Below, piece after piece: positions 25,036-35,406 of a DNA stretch of 64,000 nucleotides. Position numbers and translations under genes: made by a program. Position 1 is the stretch's first letter. The number at the start of each line of letters is the position of its first letter. Source of the stretch: Silvanigrella paludirubra (GTDB taxonomy: Bacteria > Bdellovibrionota_B > Oligoflexia > Silvanigrellales > Silvanigrellaceae). Under the pieces are notes generated by a model. It did not search any database, was not told the DNA's origin, and saw only the letters and a list, made by a program, of their open reading frames with translations. The stretch covers positions 1 through 64,000 of the forward strand of contig NZ_WFLM01000006.1 in NCBI RefSeq assembly GCF_009208775.1, read 5' to 3'.

Positions 25036-27567
25036 ATGTTTGATACATCCCTCATAACAAAAGAGTTTTTAACACAAGCAATTCAATTCGGTTTAAATGA
25101 AGAAGAATTAAAGACGTTTTGCAAGCAACTTGGCAGATTGCCCTCTTCCGAAGAACTCGCCGTATGCGGCGCCCTTTGGAGTGAACATTGCTCATACAAA
25201 TCATCACGAGTTCATTTAAAACGTTTTCACACAGAAGAGCCTTGGGTTATTCAAGGACCTGGTGAAAATGCAGGTGTTGTAGCTATTAATAAAAATTATG
25301 GCATTGCTTTTAAAATGGAATCACATAATCACCCAAGTTATTTGGAACCTTATCAAGGTGCTGCAACTGGAGTTGGTGGTATTTTAAGAGATATTTTTTG
25401 TATGGGTGCTTATCCAATCGCAAGTTTAAATTGCTTGCGTTTTGGAGAAGGAACTTGGAATGCAAGACTCATTCGTGACACTGTTCGTGGAATAGGAGAT
25501 TACGGAAATTCCGTAGGCGTTCCAACCGTAACAGGTGATATCAGTTTTCATCATAATTATAGCAAAAATATATTAGTAAATGCTTTTAATGCTGGAATTA
25601 TACATAAAGACAAAATATTTAGAGGAATTCTTTCTGAAGCAAGTGAAGAGCAAATTGTTCCACTTAAAAAGAAAGCGGAACAAGTTCTGCCTAAAATTAA
25701 AGTAACAAATGAAGTAACACCAGAACTAAACGAAATTCTTTTTCCAGAAAAAGAAAATGTTCTTATATATTTTGGTTCTGCTACAGGTAGAGACGGCGTT
25801 CATGGAGCAACCATGAGTAGCTCTGAATTTTCAGGAACAGGTGCCGCATTAAAGCCTACAGTTCAAGTTGGTGATCCTTTCGCTGAAAAAGTACTTCTTG
25901 AAGCCACATTATCATTAATTGAAAAAAAATTAACGGTTGGTTTACAAGATATGGGAGCAGCTGGATTAACATCAAGCTCTGTTGAAATGGCGGGTCGTTC
26001 TGGGTGCGGTGTTGCCATTGATTTAAATAAAGTTCCACAAAGAGCAAGCAATATGCAAGCCTGGGAAATTTTATTAAGTGAATCACAAGAGCGTATGTTA
26101 TGTGCTGTTTCACCAAATAATATAGATGCCGTTTTAAATGAACTTGAAAAATTTAATATTTCATATGCTGTAGTTGGTAAAGTAAATTATACAGGATTAT
26201 TTACTTGTATTTTTGATAACAAAATAGTCACAGCAACACCAGTATCTATTTTAGTAGAAGATATTCCAAGATACGAATGGCCAATTCAAAATAAAGAAGA
26301 ATATTTAAATAATCATAAAGTCATTAAAAACGAAACATGTGAAAATTCTTGGGATGGAGAAACTCATTCAAAAAATCTTTCACTATCTTTAAATGCAGAA
26401 AACAAAGAAGCTCACAAAGATATTTTATCAAATTTAAATTTAGAAAATTTTATTGAAAAATATCCTAAATTAATTTCAAAACTCTATTCTCATCCTACAA
26501 ATGCAAGTAGATCACCTGTATATCATAATTATTGTTCTACCGTTCAAGGTAACACAATTGCAGCAGTAGGTTCTTTACAATCCGCATCCGCTGGTGTTGT
26601 TCGTTTACCAGAATATGCTCAAGAAGTAGATTCTCAAGGTAACAAAACAAAAACGGGAGCAGCTATTGCAGGTGGGTGTGAAGAACGTTGGGTAGAATTA
26701 AACCCCTTTGATGGTTCTGGATTATCTGCCTTAAAAATTGCTCGAAAAGTTATTGCATCGGGAGCTGTTCCTTTAGCTATGACAGATTGCCTAAACTTTG
26801 GTAGTCCACGCTCTCCCGAAGTCATGCGCCAAATTTCCGATGCAGTTGATGGAATTAATATTGTAGCGAAGCAACTACATATTCCTATAGTAAGTGGAAA
26901 TGTAAGTTTAAATAACCAAACTTCAGGCCGCCCTATTCCTCCAACTCCCATGCTTGGCATAGTAGGAAGAGTAGATGACTTCAGTAAAGTACCATTAGAC
27001 TCCTTACCTCATCGCTTTTTTGAAAAATCCAATGAGAAATCTGTGTTTCTTTATCATATTTCCATTAAAGATGCTTTTGAAAATTCAAGCTATGAAGCAT
27101 CTCAAACTGCTTGGTTACTTGGTGGTGAGAACTCCAATTGTCCAAAACTTGTTTTGACAAATGAAAAAGAATTATGGCAATGTATTTTAAATACAATCCA
27201 AAAATTAAGTCCTAAAATTACAGTGCCTGTTGGACACGGTGGCTTAATTGGTTCTTTAATTTCACTATCCTTAAAATCAAAAAGTTCTTTAGATCTTTCA
27301 AGCCAAATTTGGAAAACTTCTACAAAAACACTTTTTGCTGAAGGTAACATGGGTTTTATAGTTGGCTTTGATTCCAAAGAAAAAGCAGATATTTTCATGA
27401 ATCAAGAATTTTTAAACTTGAATGTAAATAAAATTGCGGAACTCAAACATAAAGACTCTGAAATTTCAATGCCTTTATTTAATTTTGACAATGTATACGC
27501 TAAATATTCTCAGTCTTTAAAACAATATTTTGAAACGTTATCTTGTGCAGATAAGGAAACAATCTAA
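25036..27567 (+). CDS. purL: Phosphoribosylformylglycinamidine synthase, small-type catalytic subunit (PurL)
   Basis: The 843-aa enzyme converts FGAR to FGAM with ATP and ammonia from PurQ. It starts with the small-PurL pattern LGRLPSSEELAVCGALWSEH followed by CSYKSSRVHLKRF, then GENAGVVAI, MESHNHPSYLEPYQGAATGV and VPTVTGDI. The second half contains ATP-binding-type motifs SASAGVVRLPEYAQ and PIVSGNVSLNNQT. It lacks the fused glutaminase of the large proteobacterial PurL (about 1300 aa), so it depends on PurS and PurQ. At 843 aa it is about 100 residues longer than Bacillus PurL, with extra linker between the halves. The stop overlaps the purF start by one base. Confidence 0.95.
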   Translation: MFDTSLITKEFLTQAIQFGLNEEELKTFCKQLGRLPSSEELAVCGALWSEHCSYKSSRVHLKRFHTEEPWVIQGPGENAGVVAINKNYGIAFKMESHNHPSYLEPYQGAATGVGGILRDIFCMGAYPIASLNCLRFGEGTWNARLIRDTVRGIGDYGNSVGVPTVTGDISFHHNYSKNILVNAFNAGIIHKDKIFRGILSEASEEQIVPLKKKAEQVLPKIKVTNEVTPELNEILFPEKENVLIYFGSATGRDGVHGATMSSSEFSGTGAALKPTVQVGDPFAEKVLLEATLSLIEKKLTVGLQDMGAAGLTSSSVEMAGRSGCGVAIDLNKVPQRASNMQAWEILLSESQERMLCAVSPNNIDAVLNELEKFNISYAVVGKVNYTGLFTCIFDNKIVTATPVSILVEDIPRYEWPIQNKEEYLNNHKVIKNETCENSWDGETHSKNLSLSLNAENKEAHKDILSNLNLENFIEKYPKLISKLYSHPTNASRSPVYHNYCSTVQGNTIAAVGSLQSASAGVVRLPEYAQEVDSQGNKTKTGAAIAGGCEERWVELNPFDGSGLSALKIARKVIASGAVPLAMTDCLNFGSPRSPEVMRQISDAVDGINIVAKQLHIPIVSGNVSLNNQTSGRPIPPTPMLGIVGRVDDFSKVPLDSLPHRFFEKSNEKSVFLYHISIKDAFENSSYEASQTAWLLGGENSNCPKLVLTNEKELWQCILNTIQKLSPKITVPVGHGGLIGSLISLSLKSKSSLDLSSQIWKTSTKTLFAEGNMGFIVGFDSKEKADIFMNQEFLNLNVNKIAELKHKDSEISMPLFNFDNVYAKYSQSLKQYFETLSCADKETI

Positions 27568-29018
27568 TGTGCGGAGTTTTTGGAGTTACTAACGCAGAAA
27601 ATGCTTCAAAAATTGCTTATCTTGGCCTCTTTGCTCTTCAGCATCGTGGCCAAGAGAGTGCAGGGATTTCAACTACAAATGAAAAAATTATAAATACACA
27701 CAGAAATACGGGTCTTGTTTTTGATGTTTTTAAAGAGAATGATCTTTCAAAACTAGAAGGAAATAATGCCATAGGCCATGTTCGTTACAGCACTGCTGGT
27801 GGTAATATTGGCGCTAACGTGCAACCCATTACGGCTCGTATTGGTGGAATACCTGTTTCTTTATCCCATAATGGTAACATTGTTAATTCCGAAGAAATTC
27901 GTACTTTCCTTGAAAACTCAGGTGCTATATTACAGGCGACGGCAGATACCGAACTTATTCTACACATTATGGCACGAAGTAACAAAACTACTTTTATTGA
28001 AAAATTAAAACATTCTTTTGAAGAATTATCTGGTGCTTTTTCATTATTAGTATTAACGCCAACTCATCTATATGCCGTTGTTGATGCTTGTGGTTATCGT
28101 CCTCTCTCCTTAGGCAAAATGAAAAACGAAAATGGCATTCCAAGTTGGGTATTATCTAGCGAAACTTGTGCAATGGATTTAGTTGGAGCTGAGTTTGTTC
28201 GAGATATTGCTCCTGGAGAAATTTTGTCAATTGAATTAGCTACTGGATTAACACAAAGTAACATTTTTAATTTAACTGAATTTCAAAATAGAAAATTACA
28301 ACATTCAAAGTGCATTTTTGAACATGTTTATTTTTCAAGACCAGATAGCCTTGTTTGGAATATATTAGCAAACGATGCTCGTTTTGCGATGGGTGAAGAA
28401 CTTTCAAAAAATAATCCTGTCGATGCCGACATGGTAATTGCAGTCCCTGATAGTGGCGTTCCTATGGCAATGGGTTACGCAAAAGCATCTGGAATTCCTT
28501 ATCGTATTGGATTAATTCGAAATCACTACGTTGGACGAACTTTTATTGAACCCACTCAAAACGTACGTAATTTTAAAGTAAGACTTAAATTAAATCCTGT
28601 AAGAGAAACCGTAAAAGGGAAACGTATCATAGTTATTGATGACAGTATTGTTAGAGGAACTACTTCTCGTAAAATTATTGAACTCCTTCGTGAAGCAGGA
28701 GCTAAAGAAGTTCATATGAGAATTGCTTCCCCTCCTGTTAAATATCCATGTTATTACGGAATAGATACGCCAAAACGTAAAGAACTTTTAGCACAAGTAA
28801 TGACTTCTCTTGAAATGAATGAATATTTAAAATCAAATACATTAGAATTTTTGTCTGAAAACCAGTTACTCAATGTAATGCAAAGCTTTCAAACTTCCTC
28901 TTTAAAAAAGAATGAAGAATCTTTAAATGGAGGCTGGTGTACGGCATGTTTTTCTGGAAACTACCAAGATGAAATCGCCCAAAAAAAAGGTTGTATTGAA
29001 AAACTAGGAGCAATTTAA
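27567..29018 (+). CDS. purF: Amidophosphoribosyltransferase (PurF)
   Basis: The 483-aa enzyme makes phosphoribosylamine from PRPP and glutamine, the committed step of purine synthesis. The N-terminal MCGVFGV exposes the catalytic Cys2 after Met removal without a propeptide. GLFALQHRGQESAGI and GHVRYSTAGG complete the glutaminase site. The PRPP-binding motif is IIVIDDSIVRGTTSRK. YFSRPDSLVWN and PVKYPCYYGIDTP are usual PurF features. The C-terminal GGWCTACFSGNY is also common. It overlaps purL by one base and is followed immediately by purE. End-product inhibition by AMP/GMP is known for the family but cannot be seen here. Confidence 0.95.
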   Translation: MCGVFGVTNAENASKIAYLGLFALQHRGQESAGISTTNEKIINTHRNTGLVFDVFKENDLSKLEGNNAIGHVRYSTAGGNIGANVQPITARIGGIPVSLSHNGNIVNSEEIRTFLENSGAILQATADTELILHIMARSNKTTFIEKLKHSFEELSGAFSLLVLTPTHLYAVVDACGYRPLSLGKMKNENGIPSWVLSSETCAMDLVGAEFVRDIAPGEILSIELATGLTQSNIFNLTEFQNRKLQHSKCIFEHVYFSRPDSLVWNILANDARFAMGEELSKNNPVDADMVIAVPDSGVPMAMGYAKASGIPYRIGLIRNHYVGRTFIEPTQNVRNFKVRLKLNPVRETVKGKRIIVIDDSIVRGTTSRKIIELLREAGAKEVHMRIASPPVKYPCYYGIDTPKRKELLAQVMTSLEMNEYLKSNTLEFLSENQLLNVMQSFQTSSLKKNEESLNGGWCTACFSGNYQDEIAQKKGCIEKLGAI

Positions 29019-29558
29019 ATGAGTCCTAAAAATTTAGTCAGCATTATCATGGGAAGCCATTCTGATTATGAAACCTTAAAACATGCAGAAGAAATTTTAA
29101 TCGAATTTCAAATTCCCTATGAAATTCAAGTTATCAGTGCACATAGAACTCCAGAACTCATGTTTGATTTTGCAAAGTCAGCATCAAAAAAAGGAATTCA
29201 AGTTATCATTGCAGGAGCTGGTGGGGCTGCTCATTTGCCTGGAATGGTAAGCGCATTAACAACTCTCCCTGTATTAGCGGTTCCTGTTCAATCAAAATCA
29301 TTAAATGGATTAGACAGTTTACTTTCCATTGTGCAAATGCCTGGAGGCATTCCAACCGCAACCTTTGCTATTGGAAATGCAGGCGCAACAAACGCTGCTT
29401 TATTTGCAATTCAAATTATTTCTTTGCATGATAAAAATTTAGCGCAAAAACTAGTCCAATGGCGGAAAAATAGAGCGGACAAAGCTCTTGATGGAAATGA
29501 AATTGTCCAGGAAAAATATTTAAAATCTCTTAAAAAACAAGGAAAAAAAGAGGTATGA
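29019..29558 (+). CDS. purE: N5-carboxyaminoimidazole ribonucleotide mutase (PurE, class I)
   Basis: The 179-aa protein converts N5-CAIR to CAIR. It has the characteristic start [38 protein letters not shown] with the catalytic His, and [20 protein letters not shown] followed by [15 protein letters not shown]. It is class I, the type that needs PurK, and purK follows with a four-base overlap. The start ATG is directly after the purF stop. No oddities. Confidence 0.96.
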   Translation: MSPKNLVSIIMGSHSDYETLKHAEEILIEFQIPYEIQVISAHRTPELMFDFAKSASKKGIQVIIAGAGGAAHLPGMVSALTTLPVLAVPVQSKSLNGLDSLLSIVQMPGGIPTATFAIGNAGATNAALFAIQIISLHDKNLAQKLVQWRKNRADKALDGNEIVQEKYLKSLKKQGKKEV

Positions 29559-30748
29559 AAACGATTGGAATTTTAGGAGGTGGTCAGTTAGGAGGGATGC
29601 TCTCTGAATCCCTTTTAAAATATGGAGCCAAAGTTGCTTTTTATGATCCTGAACCAACTTCTCCTTCATTTCATCGATCCCCTCTTCATTTTCAGGGCTC
29701 ATGGAACGATTTTGAAAAGTTGAAAGAGTTTTTTTCTCTATGTGACTTAATTACTTATGAATTTGAAAATGTTTCTACTGAACTTCTGGAATCCCTAGTT
29801 AAGGTAACAGGAAAAAAAATATATCCTTCCGCAAGTGTTTTAGCCGTTACTCAAAATAGATTTTATGAAAAAACATTTTTAAAAGAAAATAACATTCCTG
29901 TTTGTCAATTTGCATTTGCAAAATCATATGAAGATTTAATTCAAATTCTACCTACTTTTCCAAAACCATTTATTATTAAAACATCTACAGGTGGCTATGA
30001 TGGAAAGGGACAATGGAGCATAGAAAATGAAATTGATATCAGTAATTTTATAACAGATTTTACGAAAGATAAATTTGTTGAAGTTATCGTTGAAGAAAAA
30101 ATAGCAATTGAATATGAAGCTAGTTGTATTGTAGCCCGTAATCAGGAGGGAGACTCGCTCTGTTTTCCTATTTTTGATAACGTTCATAAAGATCATATTC
30201 TTTATAACACTACAATTCCATCAATGTTAAATAAAAATATTCAAAATAAACTCAAAGAAATTGCAAAAAATTGTGCAAATAAATTAAATATAGTTGGACT
30301 TTTAACCACCGAATTTTTTATAACAAAACAAAAAAATAAAAATAATTCTCAAAATGAGACTGATGGTTTTTCTATTTTTGTAAATGAATTTGCACCAAGA
30401 CCTCATAATTCGGGACATATATCTAGAAATGCTTGTGATATTAGTCAATACGATGCTCATGCAAGAGCCTTATTGGATCTTCCTTTACATGAACCAAAAT
30501 TAAATCCTGGATTTTACTGTATGGGAAATTTATTAGGCAATATCTGGTTTGCCCAAGGTAACAAAGATAATTTAAATTTATCCTGTTGGAAAAATCATCC
30601 AGAAATTATTGATGTATATTTATATGGAAAAGAAGAGGCAAAATTAAACCGTAAAATGGGGCATTTTATTTCTTATTCAAATAAAAGCCAAGAACACATA
30701 AATGCTGCTGAAAGATTTAGGAAGGATTTAAATGAAAAACAATCATAA
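29555..30748 (+). CDS. purK: N5-carboxyaminoimidazole ribonucleotide synthetase (PurK)
   Basis: The 397-aa ATP-grasp enzyme makes N5-CAIR from AIR, bicarbonate and ATP. It begins with the PurK fingerprint [20 protein letters not shown], followed by [19 protein letters not shown]. The ATP-grasp core shows [34 protein letters not shown] and the metal-binding [16 protein letters not shown]. It overlaps purE by four bases at the front and pyrF by 17 bases at the end. Length is slightly above the E. coli form (355 aa), near the Bacillus form. Confidence 0.95.
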   Translation: MKTIGILGGGQLGGMLSESLLKYGAKVAFYDPEPTSPSFHRSPLHFQGSWNDFEKLKEFFSLCDLITYEFENVSTELLESLVKVTGKKIYPSASVLAVTQNRFYEKTFLKENNIPVCQFAFAKSYEDLIQILPTFPKPFIIKTSTGGYDGKGQWSIENEIDISNFITDFTKDKFVEVIVEEKIAIEYEASCIVARNQEGDSLCFPIFDNVHKDHILYNTTIPSMLNKNIQNKLKEIAKNCANKLNIVGLLTTEFFITKQKNKNNSQNETDGFSIFVNEFAPRPHNSGHISRNACDISQYDAHARALLDLPLHEPKLNPGFYCMGNLLGNIWFAQGNKDNLNLSCWKNHPEIIDVYLYGKEEAKLNRKMGHFISYSNKSQEHINAAERFRKDLNEKQS

Positions 30749-31517
30749 CGTAAAACTTTGTCTTGGAGTTGATCCCAATCCCACGAATAAAGATTTTGAA
30801 TCTTTTCGTGAATCTGTTTACAAGCATATGGAAATTCTTGAATTTTGTTCTGGAAATTTAAAAGACAGCATTATGAAGCCACAATTGGCTTTTTTTCTTT
30901 CTTACGGAAGTAAAGGTTTACTTTTACTTGAAGAACTTGTTGCCCGTTTTCAAAAACAATACACTATAATTTTAGATGCAAAATTTAATGATATCTCAAC
31001 ATCTCTAAAAGCCTACCTCGATTTTGTTTTCCATTCCATTGGTGCTCATGGTATTACAATAAGCCCATTTTTAGGCGAAAAATCAATTCAAATGTCTATT
31101 GAAGAATGTGCAAAACATGTAGGTAAAAAAGGGCGTGTTTATGTACTTTGTGCGACAAGCGAGTCTAGCACAAATCATCTTTCTTTTATTCAAGACAATT
31201 GGAAAAAGACACTTTTAGCTTGCTGCGAAATTCGAAACGAAGTTTTTCAAGGAGAAACTTCGTTTCAAAAATTAACGGGTGTTGTTGTAGCGGCAAATAG
31301 GGAAAATATTTTATTTTCAAATGAAATAAAAGAAAGTCATTTATCTATATTATCTCCAGGAATTGGCGCTCAAAATGCGGACTGGAATGTAATTCAAAAA
31401 TGCAAAAATCATCCTAATGAAATTATTTTTCCATTTAGTAGAGCTATTTTTTCAGGCGGTGAAATACCAATAGAACAAATGAATGAAAATTTAATAAACA
31501 TTCAAAAATATTTTTAA
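30732..31517 (+). CDS. pyrF: Orotidine 5'-phosphate decarboxylase (PyrF, type 2) inside the purine operon
   Basis: The 261-aa protein matches type 2 OMP decarboxylases: LCLGVDPNPTN at the start, KPQLAFFLSYGSKGLLLLEE, the catalytic Asp-Lys-Asp in IILDAKFNDIS, GITISPFLGEKSI, YVLCATSES and the phosphate-binding LSPGIGAQNADWN. It makes UMP from OMP, the last step of de novo pyrimidine synthesis. Its place between purK and purCD, overlapping purK by 17 bases, means it is co-expressed with purine enzymes. DAKFND replaces the common DAKRGD, with the catalytic residues kept. No other pyrimidine genes are nearby. Confidence 0.88.
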   Translation: MKNNHNVKLCLGVDPNPTNKDFESFRESVYKHMEILEFCSGNLKDSIMKPQLAFFLSYGSKGLLLLEELVARFQKQYTIILDAKFNDISTSLKAYLDFVFHSIGAHGITISPFLGEKSIQMSIEECAKHVGKKGRVYVLCATSESSTNHLSFIQDNWKKTLLACCEIRNEVFQGETSFQKLTGVVVAANRENILFSNEIKESHLSILSPGIGAQNADWNVIQKCKNHPNEIIFPFSRAIFSGGEIPIEQMNENLINIQKYF

Positions 31518-31527
31518 GGATTCCTTT

Positions 31528-33837
31528 ATGACATCCATTACAAAAATCTATATCGGAAAAGTCAGAAATAGCGTTTCTTTAAATAATGAAACAAGAATTA
31601 TCGAAACTAGCAATCGTATCTCTGCTTTTGATTATATTTTTCCTTTTCAAATTGAAAAAAAAGCTGAAATTCTTCAAGCAATCTCGGTTTGGTACTTTAA
31701 TAAAACATCACATATTATTGAAAATAATTTAATTGGCTGTCTTGATGAAACACATGTTTTAGTTAAAGAAGCAAAAGTTTTTCCTGTAGAAATTATAGTT
31801 AGATCTTATCTTACCGGAAGCCTTTGGCGCTTGTATCAAGAAAAAGGTGCTGCTGGTGTATTTACAGAATATGGAATTAATCTTCCAGAAAACATGACTC
31901 AAAATCAAAAATTTAGCAAACCTATTATTACACCATCTACAAAAGCAGAAACTGGTCATGATCTCCCTATTTCTTGTGAAAAAGCATCTGAAATAATAGG
32001 AAAGGAAAACTGGAATTTAGTAGAAAAAAAAGCAATTGAACTTTTTCTTTTTGGTGAACAAGAAGCTTTAAACAGAGGCCTCATTTTAGTAGACACAAAA
32101 TATGAAATGGGTTTATACCAAAACCGCATTATTTTAGTTGACGAAGTTCACACTCCCGATTCTTCTCGCTATTGGATTGCAAGTGGATTAAATTTATTAG
32201 CACCAAAACAAATGTCTAAAGAATTCTTACGAGAAGAATTAATTAAAATAATTGGAAAACCAGAAGAATATAAAGAAAACCCAGCTAATCACCCCTACTT
32301 TAAAGACACAAAGGTAACAGCGGAATTATCCCAAAAAATTTCTCAGAGATATAATGAAATGTTTCAAACCTTTGTAGGGGAAAAACAACCCAAAGAAATT
32401 TGTGATACAAATCTTGTTCCTTGGCCAATTTCAAAAGAACTTTTTAAAGAAACAATAAATTCTGCTACCATGCCAGAAAACATTCTTGTTATTGGAAACG
32501 GGGGACGTGATTTTACGATTTACTCCTCCTTTTCAAAACTACCTGAAGTAAATACTGTTTTCTGTGCTGCAGGAAAAAGAAATTGGCATTCTGCAAAATA
32601 CGCTGAATGCCCAACAACACAGGTTCAAGAAATTGCAAAATTTGCTAAAGAAAATAAAGTAGGACTTGTTATTGCAGGGCCTGAAAATCCTATTGCACAA
32701 GGAATTGAAGAATATTGTTCACAAAATCATATTCCGGTTTTAGCTCCTTCTTTAAATTGTGCATCCTTAGAAGCTAGTAAAATTATTTGTAAAGAAGTTA
32801 TAAAATCAGCTGGTGTTCAAACTGCAAAATCTGAAATTATAAACTGGAATCAATTAAAAATAAAACTAAATCATTATCTTGAAATAGGAAATTCAAATGA
32901 ATTTTCGTTACCTTGTGTGCTAAAATATGATAGTTTAGCTGCAGGAAAAGGTGTATTTGTTTTATTTAAAAAAGAAGATGTTATAGAAGCAATAAAATCC
33001 ATAGAACAAAATTTACAAGAATGGGAAAAACTAGCTTCACAAATCAAAGCTGTTACTTATAGCAAAACACAAAAAGAACCTTGTTTCCTTATTGAAGAAA
33101 CACTTTCAGGTGAAGAAATATCAGTAATTGCTTTATGTAATGGAGAAAATTATCGCTTATTACCCATTGCCCGTGATTATAAAAGACGAAATGATGGCCA
33201 AACAGGTCCTAATACAGGCGGAATGGGGACCGTTTCACCTGTTCAATTAAATGAAAATTTAATGACTCAAATTAAAGAAACTTTTAGTAAAACTTTAAAA
33301 GAATTAACTAAACGAAATACTCCTTATTATGGCTTTCTTTTTGCAGGTTTTATGGTAGATAGTTCAAATAAAGCATGGCTACTCGAGTATAATTGTCGTT
33401 TGGGAGACCCTGAAACTCAAGTGTTGCTTCCAGGTTTACAGAGAGATTTCTATATTGAAGTTTTAAGAACAGCCAAAAAACTTCCTTTTTTATTTCCTGA
33501 AAAATCACAGACACCATTTGATCATGATAATTTAAAAAGAATTTTTGTTGTAGGCGCTTCTCCTGAATATCCTGAATCAAATGTACAACGCAGAGAAATT
33601 ATAGTACCAAATGAAAGTATTTTTATTTCTTCAAATTGCTATTATCTGCCTACTGCCATAGAACCAGATAATACGACCACGGGAGGAAGAGCCTTTGGCG
33701 TTTTATCTACCGCAACAAATTTTAAACAAGCAAGAGAAAACGTATATAAATCGATCGAAAAGATAAATTTTAAAGATAGCAATGGAAACCTTATAAAACC
33801 TCACTTCCGCACTGATATTGCGAAAGAATTATGTTAA
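31528..33837 (+). CDS. purD: SAICAR synthetase fused to GAR synthetase (PurC-PurD)
   Basis: The 769-aa protein joins two enzymes. Residues about 1-300 are SAICAR synthetase (PurC): IYIGKVRNSVSL, TSNRISAFDYIFP, VEIIVRSYLTGSLW, PIITPSTKAETGHDLPIS and LVDTKYEMG followed by IILVDEVHTPDSSRYW. Its length is nearer the eukaryote-like type. Residues about 315-769 are GAR synthetase (PurD): ILVIGNGGRDFTI, VIAGPENPIAQGI, LKYDSLAAGKGVFV, GQTGPNTGGMGTVSP and LLEYNCRLGDPETQVLLPGL. PurD catalyses step two and PurC a later step (CAIR to SAICAR), so they are not consecutive. A Met codon sits at the junction (residue 315), but no separate ribosome-binding site is obvious there. Confidence 0.93.
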   Translation: MTSITKIYIGKVRNSVSLNNETRIIETSNRISAFDYIFPFQIEKKAEILQAISVWYFNKTSHIIENNLIGCLDETHVLVKEAKVFPVEIIVRSYLTGSLWRLYQEKGAAGVFTEYGINLPENMTQNQKFSKPIITPSTKAETGHDLPISCEKASEIIGKENWNLVEKKAIELFLFGEQEALNRGLILVDTKYEMGLYQNRIILVDEVHTPDSSRYWIASGLNLLAPKQMSKEFLREELIKIIGKPEEYKENPANHPYFKDTKVTAELSQKISQRYNEMFQTFVGEKQPKEICDTNLVPWPISKELFKETINSATMPENILVIGNGGRDFTIYSSFSKLPEVNTVFCAAGKRNWHSAKYAECPTTQVQEIAKFAKENKVGLVIAGPENPIAQGIEEYCSQNHIPVLAPSLNCASLEASKIICKEVIKSAGVQTAKSEIINWNQLKIKLNHYLEIGNSNEFSLPCVLKYDSLAAGKGVFVLFKKEDVIEAIKSIEQNLQEWEKLASQIKAVTYSKTQKEPCFLIEETLSGEEISVIALCNGENYRLLPIARDYKRRNDGQTGPNTGGMGTVSPVQLNENLMTQIKETFSKTLKELTKRNTPYYGFLFAGFMVDSSNKAWLLEYNCRLGDPETQVLLPGLQRDFYIEVLRTAKKLPFLFPEKSQTPFDHDNLKRIFVVGASPEYPESNVQRREIIVPNESIFISSNCYYLPTAIEPDNTTTGGRAFGVLSTATNFKQARENVYKSIEKINFKDSNGNLIKPHFRTDIAKELC

Positions 33838-33875
33838 CTTAATCATAATTAACTTTTTATTAGTGAGTTGCACAA

Positions 33876-34442
33876 ATGATTGTTGTTTTAGCAAGTGGTT
33901 CCGGAACAAATTTTGAAGCGATTGCAAATGCTTTTCCAGATAAAGTAAAAGCATTAGTTTGTAACGTAGAAAATGCAAAAGTAATTCATAAAGCTCAATC
34001 GAAAAATATTTCAACATTTATAGTTCCACATAAAAACTATACAAATAGATCAGAACATGAAATAGCTTTATTACAAACAATTCAACATTTAAATGATATT
34101 AAAGTGATTGTGCTTGCAGGTTATATGCGTGTTTTAACTCCTACTTTTTTTGAAGAAGTTTCTAAAATAAAATCAAAACCTGTTTTAATCAATTTGCATC
34201 CAGCTCCTCTTGATTTATACAAAGGTGCTCATGCTTATGAATATGCAATTACAAATAAAGTAACAGAATGGGGACTTTCTGTTCATGAGGTTATTCCCGA
34301 ATTAGATTCTGGAAAACTTTTAAACTATGTTTCCTTTCCCGTGTTCCCTTATGAATCCGAAGAACAATTAAAAGATCGAGTAAGACCTTTAGAGCATAAA
34401 ATTTTAATAGAAACCCTTAATAAAATTCTTTTTTGGAGATAA
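33876..34442 (+). CDS. purN: Phosphoribosylglycinamide formyltransferase (PurN)
   Basis: The 188-aa enzyme formylates GAR using 10-formyl-tetrahydrofolate. It begins IVVLASGSGTNFEAIANAF, the GAR-binding loop of PurN, and contains IVLAGYMRVLTPTFFE, the catalytic INLHPAPLDLYKGAHAYEYA (Asn and His) and VIPELDSGKLLNY with the catalytic Asp. HPAPLDLYKG deviates from the common HPSLLPxFxG, but the key residues are kept. It lies between purCD and purM. Confidence 0.92.
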   Translation: MIVVLASGSGTNFEAIANAFPDKVKALVCNVENAKVIHKAQSKNISTFIVPHKNYTNRSEHEIALLQTIQHLNDIKVIVLAGYMRVLTPTFFEEVSKIKSKPVLINLHPAPLDLYKGAHAYEYAITNKVTEWGLSVHEVIPELDSGKLLNYVSFPVFPYESEEQLKDRVRPLEHKILIETLNKILFWR

Positions 34443-34449
34443 CATCCTT

Positions 34450-35406
34450 ATGTCAAGCGCAACTTATGAAAAAGCAGGGGTAAGTATCCAAGCCGGAGAA
34501 ACACTCGTAGAAAAAATTAAAAAGATAAATCCTACTATTGGTGGATTTGCAGGAATTTATGAATTGGACTCCGAACGTTCTTTAGTTGCCTGTACCGATG
34601 GTGTTGGTACAAAACTGGAACTTGGAATTAAAATGCAACGTTATGAAGATCTTGGTCAAGATCTTGTTGCCATGAGTGTTAATGATCTCATTGTTTGTGG
34701 AGCAAAACCTCTTTTTTTCCTCGATTATTTTGCAACTGGAAAGCTTGATGTCGATGTTGCGCACCGTGTCATCAAAGGAATTGTAAAAGCATGCCAAGAC
34801 TCAGGTTGTTTGTTACTTGGTGGTGAAACGGCAGAAATGCCAGGATTTTATGATCAAAATAAATTTGATTTAGCAGGTTTTGCTGTTGGCGATGTTTTAA
34901 ATAAAGATATTATTGATGGCAAAAATATTAAAGAAAATGACATCATAGTTGGACTTCCTAGTAGTGGTTTCCATTCAAATGGATATTCTTTAGTTCGTAA
35001 AATTATGACAGACAATAACGTAACATTAGAAACTCCATTTGAAGGAAAAACAATTGGAGACTATCTAACGGAACCAACTCGTCTTTATGTTAAAGATATT
35101 TTAAACCTAAAAAAACATATCGTTATTAAAGGAATGGCGCATATTACTGGTGGCGGTTTAACTAATATTAGCAGAATATTACCTGAAAATTTTGTTTTTG
35201 ATATTGATAAGAAAAAGATACCCGTACCAGCAATCATTAAACATTTTCAAACAATTGGAAAAATTTCGGATGAAGAAGCTTTTACCGTTTGGAATATGGG
35301 AATGGGTTTTACTCTTATCATCGATCCTAGTCAGTTAGAAAATCTTAAAAAAATCATGCCTGATTGTTTTGAAATTGGAAAAGTAATTTCTTTAAACAAA
35401 AAGTAA
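34450..35406 (+). CDS. purM: Phosphoribosylformylglycinamidine cyclo-ligase (PurM)
   Basis: The 318-aa enzyme closes the imidazole ring, turning FGAM into AIR. Signature segments are YEKAGVSIQAGETLVEKI, GGFAGIYEL, LVACTDGVGTKLELGI, DLVAMSVNDLIVCGAKPLFF, GETAEMPGFY, GLPSSGFHSNGYSLVRKI and MAHITGGGLTNISRILP. It is slightly shorter than E. coli PurM (345 aa). It ends the purine operon; the stop overlaps a strong terminator hairpin. Confidence 0.95.
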   Translation: MSSATYEKAGVSIQAGETLVEKIKKINPTIGGFAGIYELDSERSLVACTDGVGTKLELGIKMQRYEDLGQDLVAMSVNDLIVCGAKPLFFLDYFATGKLDVDVAHRVIKGIVKACQDSGCLLLGGETAEMPGFYDQNKFDLAGFAVGDVLNKDIIDGKNIKENDIIVGLPSSGFHSNGYSLVRKIMTDNNVTLETPFEGKTIGDYLTEPTRLYVKDILNLKKHIVIKGMAHITGGGLTNISRILPENFVFDIDKKKIPVPAIIKHFQTIGKISDEEAFTVWNMGMGFTLIIDPSQLENLKKIMPDCFEIGKVISLNKK

